A DNA stretch of 64,000 nucleotides. Source: Stratiolaelaps scimitus (Eukaryota > Arthropoda > Arachnida > Mesostigmata > Laelapidae). The stretch is from positions 15,737,001 to 15,801,000 of the forward strand of contig JABWDB010000005.1 in assembly GCA_019614645.1 (NCBI GenBank), given 5' to 3'. Below the pieces are notes generated by a model. The model ran no database searches. It saw only the letters and a list, made by a program, of their open reading frames with translations, and had not been told where the DNA came from. The stretch's first letter is position 1; each line of letters begins with the position of its first letter. Shown here one piece after another: positions 1 through 11,344 of this stretch. The position numbers were made by a program, and so were the translations under genes.

Positions 1-878
1 TTATTGTAATCAATCAATCAATCAATCTGTAAAGGCTCACACCTACATTATCTGTGAACTAAGGATAAATAGTGAACATCATTTGTAAATCAGACACACT
101 CGGTTATAATTTGAACAGTAGTACAATGCAATTCTTCCAGGACACACGTTTTTAACTTGAGCATTCATAGGAGACAGACCTCTGCTCTGTATCCATTTGT
201 ACGTTGTACGATCATGGACTCTGGATGAAACATTATGACAAACGAAATCGACAAAAACGCCCCTTTTCCACGTTTTTAGTATTCGCTATCGAGAAGGAAA
301 CGAAGGCCGAGAAAAATCAAGGCAACACAAAAATATATATCCCCCCCCCCTCAATCAGGTGGAGGCTTGCCTATTTATGTTATTTTTTCTTGTGTAAATC
401 ATCTCGTTTTGCTGTATATACGTTTAGTGGCTTATGAATATACTAATAACAACGTGACAACAGACAGGCGACATCTGATATCAATGATTAAGCTTGGTGG
501 AATATAATGGGTGGACTCGCAGCGAATTCACGCTGAATGGCGTTGCATAGCGCTTTGGTGACGACTACATGCCCTGGTTAGCTCGTGTCGACCCGGAACC
601 TACCGCTGGGCCGCAAGCAACTGGAACACAAAAGCGAGAGATAGAGAGAGATAGATATAGAGAGGGAATGACAAAGAACATATACTTATTGGTGCGACTG
701 AAAATGAACAAATAATGACGATGCGAAAACGCTCATGATAATAATAATAATAGATGCAGAAATTCCGATCATTTATACGAAATGTGAGGCCGTGAGGCGC
801 GACAGTGAACGATATATGACGATAGCTGGCTATACGCACAAGATGTCTTGCTGCGACAAGTATACATTGGTTGTCCAG

Positions 879-1033
879 GGATCGTTTTCGACACAGAATA
901 CACACTTTCGCCAGGCCTTTCGGTGCGAGAAGCTGCCTATAACCCTGCTGGCCCAGGTGCTAAAAACGCTGTGGATGTTATTCGCGAAACGAGCACCGGC
1001 ACAGGCGTCAAAGAGCAAATGTGCTGTCGTACT
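879..1033 (+). CDS. Possible internal exon, unrecognised
   Basis: A 155-bp stretch lies between a good acceptor (attggttgtccag) and a GTAAAG donor. Two frames are open across it. One reads (G)IVFDTEYTLSPGLSVREAAY and continues to the donor. The other reads GSFSTQNTHFRQAFRCEK and runs to a TAA just past the border. I do not recognise either protein. Because balanced base composition makes random frames look protein-like, this is only a candidate. Confidence 0.15.
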
Positions 1034-1380
1034 GTAAAGAAAAAAAAACTACCAGTTACCGTACCGGAGGTGCGTTGCCCCTGATTGGCAATCAATGATG
1101 AATTCATTCATTTGTGTGAGTCCCCGGAAGACAACAATGTATTCACTCATTGGAAGTCGTAGGGCTGCCACCGGGATTGCAGTAGGATGCGGTCAGCTGT
1201 TGTTGTATAGTTAGCGACCACTTCGAAGCTGAGAGGAGGGGCGCCAGGATGGACATCCCGACCAATAGACAACAAACGACAAAAGATGATGATGATGACG
1301 AAAAATGAGAGAGATGAAAAGAGATATGTTTAACACACTATATATAAATCTATACATATTATATATAAGCATATATATAT

Positions 1381-1382
<2 letters not shown>

Positions 1383-1413
<31 letters not shown>
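1383..1413. repeat. (TA)n microsatellite
   Basis: Uninterrupted TA dinucleotide run of about 31 bases, preceded by shorter TA stretches from about 1339. It also creates artefactual poly-Tyr/Ile frames on the minus strand. Confidence 0.95.
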
Positions 1414-1418
<5 letters not shown>

Positions 1419-2834
1419 TGACAGGCATACATAGTACGAATGTTGTGTACAGCTCTATTCAGTTAGTAGTGAAGTTGCGCGACGAGCCGAGATGGCCTCG
1501 TGCTACATAGGTCGACAAGAGCTGAAGAGAGAGAGGAAATCACTGTCGAATGCCGGAGGACGGCCTCTGCAAACGCGCATAGAACATCTGAGATACGAAA
1601 TGATTGGGTCATACCTTCAATCTGAACTAACCTAATGAGATCGACCCTGCTCATGACTTTCGTAGAAGACTGAGAGAAAGAAAGGGAGAGAGAGAGAGAG
1701 ATGGGGGAGCTGTTTCCGCCAGTAGTTCAAGTAGGGAGTTGATAAGGCCCCCGAATAGCACAGCCAGCAAGAATTTGTGAACGACTTCAGGGACTAACCT
1801 AGAGTTGAACTATCACCGCGCTGATGAGAAATTGCCATATGCCTAACGAGTCCACACCACAATACCATAATACGAAAGCGAGACGGGGGCTGTTTGACAA
1901 TGACGCCCGAAGGACTTTGAAATAATGACGACAATGAGGAAAATTGATGCAGATTCAAATGGAATATAATTCTAGGTGTATAACGGTGCCGCCACAATTG
2001 CTATTGTGCAGGAGAGTTGCGTGATCGGAAATCGGTAATAAATCGTTAATAATCGCCTACAAGGAACAAGAGGTGATTGTGATATAAACGAAACAAACAA
2101 AATGTACGTGACTACTTTTTTTTAGTTAATCAAAAATGTTTATCACCCACATCGTTACATAGATATGCGCATGCTTGGGTAGATACGATGCGGTGGACTA
2201 ATAAAATTCGTTATTGCAAGCTTTTCCGGTTGTATGGGCCACCTATGTAACCTAAATCAGCAGTAAATATAATAGATCTGTTAAATTAATTGCTCAACGG
2301 ACCCCAGGCCGTATTGGGCTGAGCGAAATAGTTCAGATAGAGTTCTGTAGGCTCTGTATTGCCGTAGGTATTGCTTGTCGAGTACGGACGCAACTAAAAT
2401 CAGTCTTGCTAGCCATTTTCAGCTACTGAGCACACTTAAACAAAACCCATCTTTCGTCAAAGGTCACATAGTAGTTCACAGGTGCTACGGGGTTACGCTA
2501 CGAGAGCTGGACAAGTAAACGAAGGCAAGTAGTATGCAACAGACGACAACCTTCAAAGTGATTCACTGAAATAATAAATCCAGGACCGAGCTTTTCAGTG
2601 GAATATATCAAGGCGAGATTCATTCCAAGGAAAGCCGTTTACTTTGTAGAGAGCTTCATAGATCAACATGTGAGTAATAGATGAAATTTGTATGTCCACT
2701 TCTTTGTTTACTGCCCTATGCTTTTAACCAAGGTCTGGTCCACGTCTATGGCAAGCTTTCGGATACTTTACCTCTTAGTCGAAGTATCGCGCAGGGCTCA
2801 TCTGCCCCTCTTGTTGGTACTAAAAAAAATCAAT

Positions 2835-2876
2835 TTTTCGGGCTGACCCACAGCCAGCATTTAACGTCCACGGTAC
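2835..2876 (+). repeat. Dispersed repeat, copy A
   Basis: A 42-bp segment matches 40209-40250 at 37 of 42 positions. The shared blocks are TTTTCGGGC, CAGCCA, CATTTAA and GTCCACGGTAC. It is flanked by near-identical short direct repeats CTCTTGTTGGTACTA (about 2808-2822) and CTCTTGTTGGAACTA (about 2879-2893), as if part of a small mobile or duplicated unit. The family is not recognised. Confidence 0.6.
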
Positions 2877-3549
2877 CTACTCTTGTTGGAACTAACAGCC
2901 TGTAAATCCACATTAGGGAATACATACAGTGCCCGTAATCGCCATGTGATAGCAGTGCCACACGCTTTAACGTGTTAAAATGTCACGCATTAATTATCCA
3001 GTGTGGCGTGTGACTTCGTTGAATACACCATGAAGCTCTATGATGCAGTTGCCGGTAATTAATAAAATCGTTCCACAAAAGTGGCCCCGGAGTGAGAGCA
3101 ATATTGAGAGTGGAATCGCCAGGTGCTCGCGTAGGCATCCTTCTTTTCGTGCGATTGTTTACTGCCGCGTTCGAGAGTGGCTATATTATATATTTGTGAT
3201 GGTGGTGGTGGACGTACGGATCATATTTGTGGAAAATTACAATACACATTTGCTCTTATACCTATATGATATCTGATCTACGATATATATTATATCTCTA
3301 TGGAACGATTCGACCCTATCTTATAATTAGGGTATCACAGAACCAAATGGGATTACGAATTTGAATCTGCTGACCAGCACTTCCGGCATTGTATCATGAT
3401 AAGGCTAAGAAGAACATCAAATTTCAATCAAGCAAGAAGAATAGCACTTTTTATTTATTTATTTGTTACTTAGTTATTTAGTGGGTGTCGGGTGTTCCCA
3501 GCAGTAACCTGATGGAGCCTTTCATTCTACCTATTATTAATCATCAGTG

Positions 3550-3810
3550 ATGTTGAACTCCATTAATTCAGATCGTACCATCGGGTTCACCGGTGAAGTC
3601 CGGTGCGAGCTCTTCGAGGTAGTGGGTCGCGGTCGGACGTTCCTGTTAATTCGTCCCGATATATTCGTCTGGCCGAAATGGACGGTTCCTATTCTCGAAC
3701 TCACAGATCAAGAGATCAAGCACATATCTATCTGCTGGGAAAACCTCCAAACGCAGCTGCCCACAGCCGTTCCGCCGCTCGCCATCGGAATATATTTCAC
3801 CTTCGTCTAG
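3550..3810 (+). CDS. Short ORF of unknown status
   Basis: An ATG-initiated frame (MLNSINSDRTIGFTGEVRCE...) runs 86 codons to TAG. It has no splice borders, signal peptide or recognisable domain, and a second plus frame and a minus frame are open over the same bases. It is listed only because its composition is not low-complexity. Most likely it is a chance ORF. Confidence 0.12.
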   Translation: MLNSINSDRTIGFTGEVRCELFEVVGRGRTFLLIRPDIFVWPKWTVPILELTDQEIKHISICWENLQTQLPTAVPPLAIGIYFTFV

Positions 3811-5200
3811 GCAGTCAGCCCTAGTCAATCGCTCGATATCGTCATCAATTCACATGAATATCTCATAAATCGCTAGTTAGGCTTTCATGTGTCTGTGTAC
3901 TTGTGTTGACGCTGTATTTGCCCTCAGCTCAGACTTGACGTTTGTGTGGCAGATAGTATGTATTAACCATCCTCTCCATTGTCGGACTCCGGTCTCCATC
4001 GACTAAGATCTAGCACTGGACAACGCCCGAAATCGATGGGATTCTCGTCCAGGAGGATGGCTCGCCATTCGTCAATAGCAAACTGTCTATAGTGCATTCA
4101 TTGTTGCTTGGTTCGTTTGTGTTTCTGACACCACCGCAGTCCGCCCCATCATCTCGTGTGATCTGCTTTGTTTAAAATATAAACAGTTGTCTCAGCTAGC
4201 CCGTCAACGCTTTGAGTTTTCAATAAGCCTGTGATCGGAGCCGTTTTATCTGAATATCAGCAGAGCAGCGTTTTATTTGAATATCGTAACAAGTCACAGG
4301 TATGTGCACCAAGAGAGAGAGATTCTCAAGTCATCGCGATCGTTCGCCGCTCCCGCCTCCACCACCACGGACCCGGCCATGGCCGCCATCGCAAGATCCC
4401 CCATGCACAAATTGTTAGTTAGCAGCTCGGCAGGCAGCACCCTTGCTTGCACAGTTTATCTTTCACCGCCCATATCTATTTTCTGCGGATCACAGCCAGC
4501 GTTCATTCGGACGCGTCGCGTTTTCAACTACCTTGTCGACTGTACGAGTTTTTGAGGATTTGATGGGATTAACCACTTTCTCTTTTCAGTCCTTGTCTCG
4601 TGTTCTGCAGAGCACCTTTTCCGCCGAGTGTCTTTTGAACTGTGGCTCTTTTGTTTCGTTCTGTTGTTTGTCAGCTCGTACCAATACTGTTTGGCTAGCT
4701 ACTCCAGTGCTACTCCGACACATCGTTCTCGCTTCAACGCATCTGCTGAGTCATCCAGCTCGTTTTCACTCTCTAACGGCCGCCCCTCGACGTCAGTCTG
4801 CAACTCTCTTCACCTTCTGATCCGTATCGTGCCTCTGCGAAGAAGTGCCTCTGTTTTGCTTTGTCATCAACCAGCTCGATATGCCCAACAATTCTGCCTG
4901 TGTTGTTTTGTCGTTGTTATCGTTTTTCCTCATCTATTCCCCGGACCTGTGCTCCGTCTGCCGAGTCGCGATAGCCGATTGTCCGGTGTTGCCGACGCTT
5001 TTCAGTAATCACTCCGCCACCTTGACGCCTCGAGGCCATTGTCCGCGCTGATCCCACCTTCTGCATCGTAGCCCAGAGACTCGATTATTGCGCGGGCTCG
5101 TCAAAATTCGAGCCGGTTCGCCTGCAGCACGCGCAAATAGAATGTGTTAGAGACGTGCGTGACTATTGCGCGCGACGCCCGTATACGATGATTGTATATA

Positions 5201-5395
5201 CAGGATGTTGGGAAAATTACGCGCCCTCTCTATGCGAGACTGGGCCAAGATTTGACAAATTCTGAACGTACGCTTATCAGCAATTTATCCTGTCCATTTT
5301 TTCTGTCCTCACATATTTATATTTAGCATCTTCTATGCTAAAGCAAAAAAATCCACTGAGAAAAGTTGTGATTATTCACAATGAGAGGGCATAAA
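5201..5395. mobile_element. Possible decayed TIR element
   Basis: Within a TA-rich flank, the sequence TACAGGATGTTGGGAAAATTA resembles the start of many Tc1/mariner-like terminal inverted repeats. About 170 bases further on, ATGAGAGGGCATAA is an imperfect inverted match to TTACGCGCCCTCTC at the left end. There is no transposase frame, so if real it is a short non-autonomous relic. Confidence 0.25.
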
Positions 5396-5677
5396 TGAAA
5401 ATCGCTTGAATCACTGGTTGGATTTTTGTAGCAAAGTTCGCTGACCGCTAACATCCTACGTTCTGTACGTTTTCAATTCCTCTTTTGTTTCCAAATACAC
5501 CTCGCGTCTAGAGAGAACGGAACAATAACCTGTCCAGGGAAGGTTACCATTGAAAGTGTTGAATGTTTATGGCAAACGTATGTTTGTAGATGCGTACGGC
5601 AGCGCGCATACATGCTATGATAATAATAATCACTGGTTCTTCTAATATACATGGCTCCAGTATTTTTAGAGAAATGG

Positions 5678-5691
<14 letters not shown>

Positions 5692-5708
<17 letters not shown>

Positions 5709-5712
5709 TATA
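5692..5712. repeat. A-run plus (TA)n microsatellite
   Basis: An adenine run at about 5679-5691 passes directly into a TA dinucleotide run. Confidence 0.9.
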
Positions 5713-6462
5713 CATAAAGGATCGGTATATAAGGTCGCTATTAGGATTGCTATTTCGCTAAAGGAATTCCTAATATAACCATCAATATCAAACGTCTTTT
5801 GTCCGAAAATGGCATCGAGCGGAAAAAACAGCCTTGATGTTGTATTCGCGTTTTACTTTTTGTTAAACAATTTTTTCCGCATTGTATTCAATGCTGATTT
5901 CGTATATACGCAAAATAGACGTACACAATTTTATACATTTTGTGTGCTTTTTTTTGGGGGACTTTATCTGTATTATTCTGGTGCCGTACTTTTCAGCACT
6001 CTTACAATGAATAGCTCCGGAACCCAAACCTATGTATTTTCACATATTTGTTCACAACAACATATATTGGCAAACGTTTGACCTACCGACCTTGAACAAC
6101 GATAGTAGTCCCCTACTCCTGTCTGAGTGCATAGGTACATTGGACTAGCCAGCAGCCGTTCACCGAGAATTATTGACGACGGCATCTCCTCGTTGCCTGA
6201 GCCAACGCTGGACTGTACACCTATTTAACGAAACGAACATTGATCGTTAAGTCCATCAGCAAGAACCCGTCGTTGACTTTTTAAATCGTCCACCAGTAAG
6301 TGCGCGTTGGAGCGGTACAGTTCTCCCTGCAGCAGTATACGAGCAGTTATTTTGTATTTGCATTTGGGCAATAGCGTACGGGGCACAAACAAATCGTCCA
6401 TGGTATTTCAGATCGTATAGTTCACATTATGGCAGAGCAGACAGAAGCGAGACGAGCGTTAG

Positions 6463-6488
6463 TTAACGTTGACGGCAACGGACGGCTC
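6463..6488 (-). CDS. Neuropeptide gene terminal exon
   Basis: A very good acceptor (cttcttgtccgcgtttccag) is followed in the correct phase by codons for (G)AVRCRQR and TAA. It is the first in-frame terminal exon downstream of exon 3. The short tail encodes no further peptide. Another downstream exon could serve instead. Confidence 0.4.
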
Positions 6489-7183
6489 CTGGAAACGCGG
6501 ACAAGAAGCGGGCTGATCCAATGGATCGGTCGATCGACGCGTGTTGCATGTTGCTGACATAAGCTGGCACAGGGGCGACATCAAGGCAAACTTGTACGTC
6601 TTACATGTTGCTTATTACATGCATACTCACCGAAAATTACTGGCCCGTCTGCCCGTTTACCCAACTTGGGACCGTTGGGAACGAAGATTATTCCTGGGTG
6701 GGTATCTTTTTTCCCGGATTCGCCCTCTCGACTGTCTGCTCGTTTAGACCATCCTGACAGGCTGGACCCGAATGACCATGGCAGCATCTGTACGCCCTCA
6801 TACACTCCGAGATGAGTGGTTGTCCAGTTATCACCCAGTGATTGCGTAACAGGTCCATACGTTTCAGCGTGCTCACCGAACGCCGCCGAATTATTGGCCG
6901 GGGTGATCCATGGTGGTACGTTTAGCCAGGTTGGTGCTCCGTTGAAATCTCCCCGTTTACCATAGTATGGCAGGTTGATTGCGAGCGGTTCACTCTGCTC
7001 TATAATATGATAATTTGTTACATGCCACCTCTGTATGGGACTCTTGTACTCACCGACAACAACAGGTATCTCGGCTCTCTTGCCGTATCGTCCATTGGGC
7101 ACGAATGTTCTTTGGCTAGCGGCTGCCAGCACAAGCATGGCGATGACGAGAGTACGGAAGACAATATCTGTTGTGGCAGCCAT
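6463..7183 (-). CDS. Amidated neuropeptide precursor, RYamide-like
   Basis: This encodes a secreted prohormone of the regulated secretory pathway. The start is ATG at 7183. Residues 1-23 form a signal peptide with hydrophobic core TLVIAMLVLAAA and a likely cut at AAS|Q. Directly after it, residues 24-33 read QRTFVPNGRY followed by GKR, which should mature to pyroGlu-RTFVPNGRY-amide. A peptide with an FxxNGRY ending right behind the signal peptide is the usual RYamide layout. A second unit reads AINLPYYGKR and a third GIIFVPNGPKLGKR, so amidated PYY and PKL ends are expected. The spliced model joins 7183-7054, 6999-6877, 6693-6631 and 6488-6463, all in phase 1, giving 113 residues ending AVRCRQR. 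The introns have GTGAG donors and AG acceptors. Alternatively, the frame stays open without splicing from the ATG through the first two introns and into the third (about 200 codons). A neuropeptide precursor is likely; the RYamide family name is less certain. Confidence 0.7.
6631..6693 (-). CDS. Neuropeptide gene exon 3 (PKL-amide)
   Basis: A 63-bp exon in phase 1 at both ends encodes IIFVPNGPKLGKRADGPVIF. It is a clear duplicate of the end of exon 1 (FVPNGRYGKRAEIPVVV). The RY of the amidated end is replaced by PKL while the FVPNG core and GKR site are kept. The acceptor is acccag and the donor GTGAGT. Confidence 0.55.
6877..6999 (-). CDS. Neuropeptide gene exon 2 (PYY-amide)
   Basis: A 123-bp exon, phase 1 at both ends, encodes EQSEPLAINLPYYGKR and then a Pro/Trp/Asn-rich spacer (GDFNGAPTWLNVPPW...). 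The acceptor is ...catattatag and the donor GTGAGC. The preceding intron is only 54 bp. Because the exon is symmetrical, it could be skipped without changing frame. Confidence 0.5.
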
Positions 7184-7200
7184 TGCCTTTCTGGTGTCTC
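7054..7200 (-). CDS. Neuropeptide gene exon 1 (signal, RY-amide)
   Basis: This exon carries 17 bases of 5' UTR, the ATG at 7183, the signal peptide and the FVPNGRYGKR unit, and ends VVV plus one base before GTGAGT. The upstream border is a pyrimidine-rich acceptor (agtctttcgttag), which suggests a separate untranslated first exon further upstream on the minus strand. Confidence 0.65.
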
Positions 7201-10200
7201 CTAACGAAAGACTGGGGCGGAAAGAGAGTTGATCACCGATAATTACTATAACCTCAGACTGGCTGAGGTTGTTGTCACGTACGATGTATTGAAGCTGATT
7301 CCACCAGATGGCAGTGAAGAAAGTGTGTCAACAATTAGTGTTTAGTCCTGTCGGGGTGCGGCTGCTCTAGCTATTACTGATAGAATTATCTGAAATAAAA
7401 TAGAAAGAGAGAGAGAGAGAGAAATAACGTTAATCCGCTTGTTAATTATATCCGTGGTCGTTGTTTGTGTCGTTGCGTTTGTATCATCGTTACTGATTGC
7501 CGAACTGAGATCTGACCGCACATTCAGTAAACAATTACTGCGAGTAAGTTGCTGGAATTATTATAATTAATAGTTGTAGAAATCACAGCTTACTGCTATC
7601 CTGCCGGCCTGTCGCAAGTGGGCGTCACTGGAAGTCAGCTCAAATATACTAGTAGCTTACGCTAATGATTACTGTTTACACAGAAGATTTCGATATTTTC
7701 CGTCGCTAATTTAGGACATCATCATCATCACTGCACGCACTCATAATCATACTGTTTGTGCTCCGCCCAGTGCAACAGCAAACACAAGCATGCAAATTTC
7801 AGGGTCCACCCCAGAGGGTCTGACATTTGTTGCATAGAATGAAAGGCTCTTCAGCATACGCGTACAGAGATATACGCAAACGGATACGATATGCAAGCAT
7901 TGAATCGATTCCTGTTCAGCGAAAATACTTCCGTATAGACAAACTGATCAGTTCTTCGTCTGATCAGCGCATCGTACTGGTTGTATGCATATCGCGCGTT
8001 GATAATTGCAACATTCATCGGGCCCGTGGATGTAGGGTGACCTGTCGATCTCTCGGTTCGGATAGAGCTCTGTTGTCAACCTACAACTTTTTCCAATTCA
8101 CAATTGGTGTTGTCATATGTAAACTATTACCCATTCAACAACGGCTTTGCGCGGCTCCACAGAACGAGCGTCTGATTGGTTCGAACGATTGAACCAGCTA
8201 ATAAATTAGCTCCCTCTTGCTATTTTCCAGAGGCAGAGGTCCCGAGTTAGCATTCGTATTGAGTGACGCCGTCAATGTAGTATAACATCGCGACAATCTT
8301 CCTTTCAATTGCGTATATCCCAACAGCGACACTAACAGAATAGATACTCCCGGGCCGGTTTAACTTAACAGTAACGTGTACATCTACGGCCCACAGTGAG
8401 GTTAATATGTGTATTTTGTCTGGAACAATAGATGGCCAATCGAACATGGTATCCTCTATGCATGCCGCCGACGTCCGCCAATCCCTCGAAATAAACCTCC
8501 TGGGATCGGGTCCAAGTCCGTCCCACGTTCCAGGCATGTGCCAAATTGGAATAACATATATACATTAGTCGTACAGATTTTGCACAGCCGCTTGTACGAA
8601 GAGAATCCCTTTGAGATATGACGAGTAGGAATATCTTATGAAGAGAGATATGATTTGATACAGGAACAACTACTTAGATGAACGAGAATTATGTGGCTAC
8701 ACGCAGTTCACATAATTTTCGTTAGAGCTAATTGAACTTTCGAAATATACGAACTGATACATTGAGTGGTGCGGCGACCACGGATTAAGTGGCACGATGT
8801 CGAAGTGGCATACTTGTGTAAAGGCCAAATTGATTTGAGTAGACGGAACTCGGGCGGCTACCGAGATACGAGCTTGAGGACAGTCGGACACTGAAATGTC
8901 CCTCGAGAAGGTTCATCTAATGGGGCGGGTTGTAGTAGAGCTTATGGAGATACCCGATATGTTTGACTGAGGCCTTTCAGACCCCCCGTTGTCTCGAGTC
9001 ACCGACGCCATAGTGAACTGCACTGCAACGTAAAATTGATAAACGGTAGAAGCGCGAAGGAGGGCGTCCATCAGCCATGCCGTAGCAAAATTCGATACCA
9101 GGAGTTTGCAGGTTCGATTTTGCAAGAAAGAGAATGAAGATGAAGTCAGTCAACTTCGGAAGCATCGACAACAAAGTCAATGATGATCCTCTGACAGAGC
9201 CTGATAGAGGCCAACACGAGAAGGTGTAATCCTATCACCTTGTAATCCTGGCCTTTGTGTGTATCAGCAATGCCATATATATATATATATATATATATGT
9301 CTGTGTTTTTATACTATTAGGATCATATAGTGCCACAGCAAGGTGCGTAGGCTGCGGGTGATAAGGTTGCAGGATCTGGGTTACGGAAGACACTTTCTAT
9401 GCTATTAAAAAAAGGTCGAAGTTCTACCTCAGGCTCAAGGAATCGTTAGGCGATGAGGGCGTGCTAGCGTCACTAAGTTGTTAAAGATAGCTAGATTAAT
9501 ATGGCGTTATCAACTTCTATAAAGTAAAAAGGAATATTTTTTGCAACAGAAGTATAGTGTCCGCTCTACACCTGTTATGCGTATAGTCTAACAGGTTGAC
9601 AAGCTTGCCTTAGGTCCTGCGCCAAATATATATATATATATATATGTTGGAATAGAAAGCGTATTGAAATGGGAAGAGTGGTCCATACGTGGGGCTGAAA
9701 GCCACGTACATGACGTGCGTTTAACGGACAGGAAATATTCGCAAATCGAGCATTCTAAAACGAAACCCCTCGTCAATCGTTCGCCAGGACGGTATCGACA
9801 AAAGTCGAAGGCATTTGCTGAGATCAACAAACCAGTACTCACTGATACTCTCGTTAAAAAGAAGATTTGACTCATGTGGACATTAACTATTATTTTATGA
9901 GTAGAAAATCCGATACATGAGTATCGATGCCCTTCATTCTCAGGGAAACGGTACGTTTTAACAAGTGACTGTATTACTCAACACTGAAGGTGATAGTATG
10001 CCGTTTTGTGACGTGGAAATAGAGACAGCTTCATATTCACAGTTAGTTGATTTGTGAACGCTGTCCATATGTATGTTTTTCAAAGTATTTCAATCAATAT
10101 TCAATTCTCGATTACGACTACAAAAAAAATCGTCGGCAACACGTCTCCTACGTCGAGGATGAGGGCCGCGGGCGGGAGAGTAGTATTTAGTGTTGGTGAA

Positions 10201-11334
10201 TAGCCACAATTTGTTTGTCAGCAGTTTCATATCCCATGTTTCATGATGAGCTGAAAGCATTAATTATACATAGTGATGGATGGCATTTATAGGACTGCTG
10301 GAATCCGTTGGAATTAGTCGTAATTAGACCGCTCAGCTGCAGTTGTTATTGTTGTCGAGAGTTTGGAACGCGTTTCCGAGAAATGATGTGTGAAGATTCG
10401 TCTGTCGAGCTCGCGAACGACTTTGCACGGAGCGTCGCACATATACCGATGTTGTCTGATGGAAGACACTGAGAGCGAGCGTGTCGCACGGCAGGCAACA
10501 CGCAAAATTCGATTGGAAACGAACATGTTTCCAAGATAGAGAAGACTAATTTCAAATGCGAACCATCAGGCGATATTAATATTTAACGCGCGTGTGTGTT
10601 TTGGGTGACGACATCTCCGGGGCAATTTCCGCAAACAATTTAAGCAACAAGTCATTTCGAGAAGAACACACACGAGAAGGAGTTCGTCAGGATCACGTAA
10701 AGCGGCCACGTACATCGACCGCGCCATCGAAATATCTCATCTCTGTCTGCTTGTTTGAACTTAGCTTGAGATTAAGGAAGAAGCTGAATTGGAATAGGAT
10801 CTAGCAAAATCGAAAGAGGAATAATCTCACGATTATCATTATTAATAATAATAATAATAATAATGATAATCATATATAGTAAGAATACTGTATAGGTCTG
10901 ACCCTAGACATAGGCAAACTTGCCAGTATAATTCATTATTCAAAAGTTGAGGGAACTTTCGTTATGTGGAACTTCCTGCTGCTTGCAAATAATTCGCTTG
11001 GATACAATATACGAGCGACAGCCCCAGGCCATGGGCCCCACCTGAGACCTCTCTAACGAGCTAATAGCTAACTGCGACTGCAGGTATCGTTAATCTAAAA
11101 TTCAAATCATCGCCACTCTATCTCACCGATGACTATCGTGAATATCTATCACTGGCCAGCAGCCGCCGCCGCCGCCACCTTAGGTGGACTCATCTGAATG
11201 TTTATGTATCTCTGTACACAAGCTGATGAGGGGATCTGCCATCAGTTATTGTAAAACACTAATTAGTACACCCATAACATTTAAACAAGGGTCCAAAAGG
11301 GTCCAAAAAAAATGAAAATCCATTTTCAAAAATT
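7201..11334. other. Intergenic region, upstream of neuropeptide gene
   Basis: No supportable gene. The first few hundred bases should hold the promoter and 5' UTR exon of the minus-strand neuropeptide gene, but I cannot place a start site. It includes a small hairpin at 7250-7270 (AACCTCAG/CTGAGGTT), a short GA run near 7407-7421, TA microsatellites at 9275-9298 and 9626-9645, and an AAT run near 10843-10863. Confidence 0.45.
9275..9298. repeat. (TA)n microsatellite
   Basis: Uninterrupted TA dinucleotide run. Confidence 0.95.
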
Positions 11335-11344
11335 AGTTCGCCTG

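Larger units (their letters stand above)
1..6462. other. Gene-poor intergenic region
   Basis: I see no gene here that I can support. The stretch holds microsatellites near 1383-1413 and 5692-5712, a repeat copy at 2835-2876 and a possible decayed inverted-repeat element near 5201-5395. Short open frames exist (for example the ATG frame at 3550-3810, and overlapping frames between 4440 and 5050). They overlap equally open frames in other phases, match nothing I recognise, and several lack an ATG. The end of this interval lies just beyond the stop codon of the minus-strand neuropeptide gene. Confidence 0.5.

Noticed and set aside
4628..5008. ORF beginning with an apparent signal peptide (MSFELWLFCFVLLF...).
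   Set aside because: The first codon is GTG, which is not a normal eukaryotic start, and a second frame is open over the same bases. No splice acceptor in the right phase was convincing.
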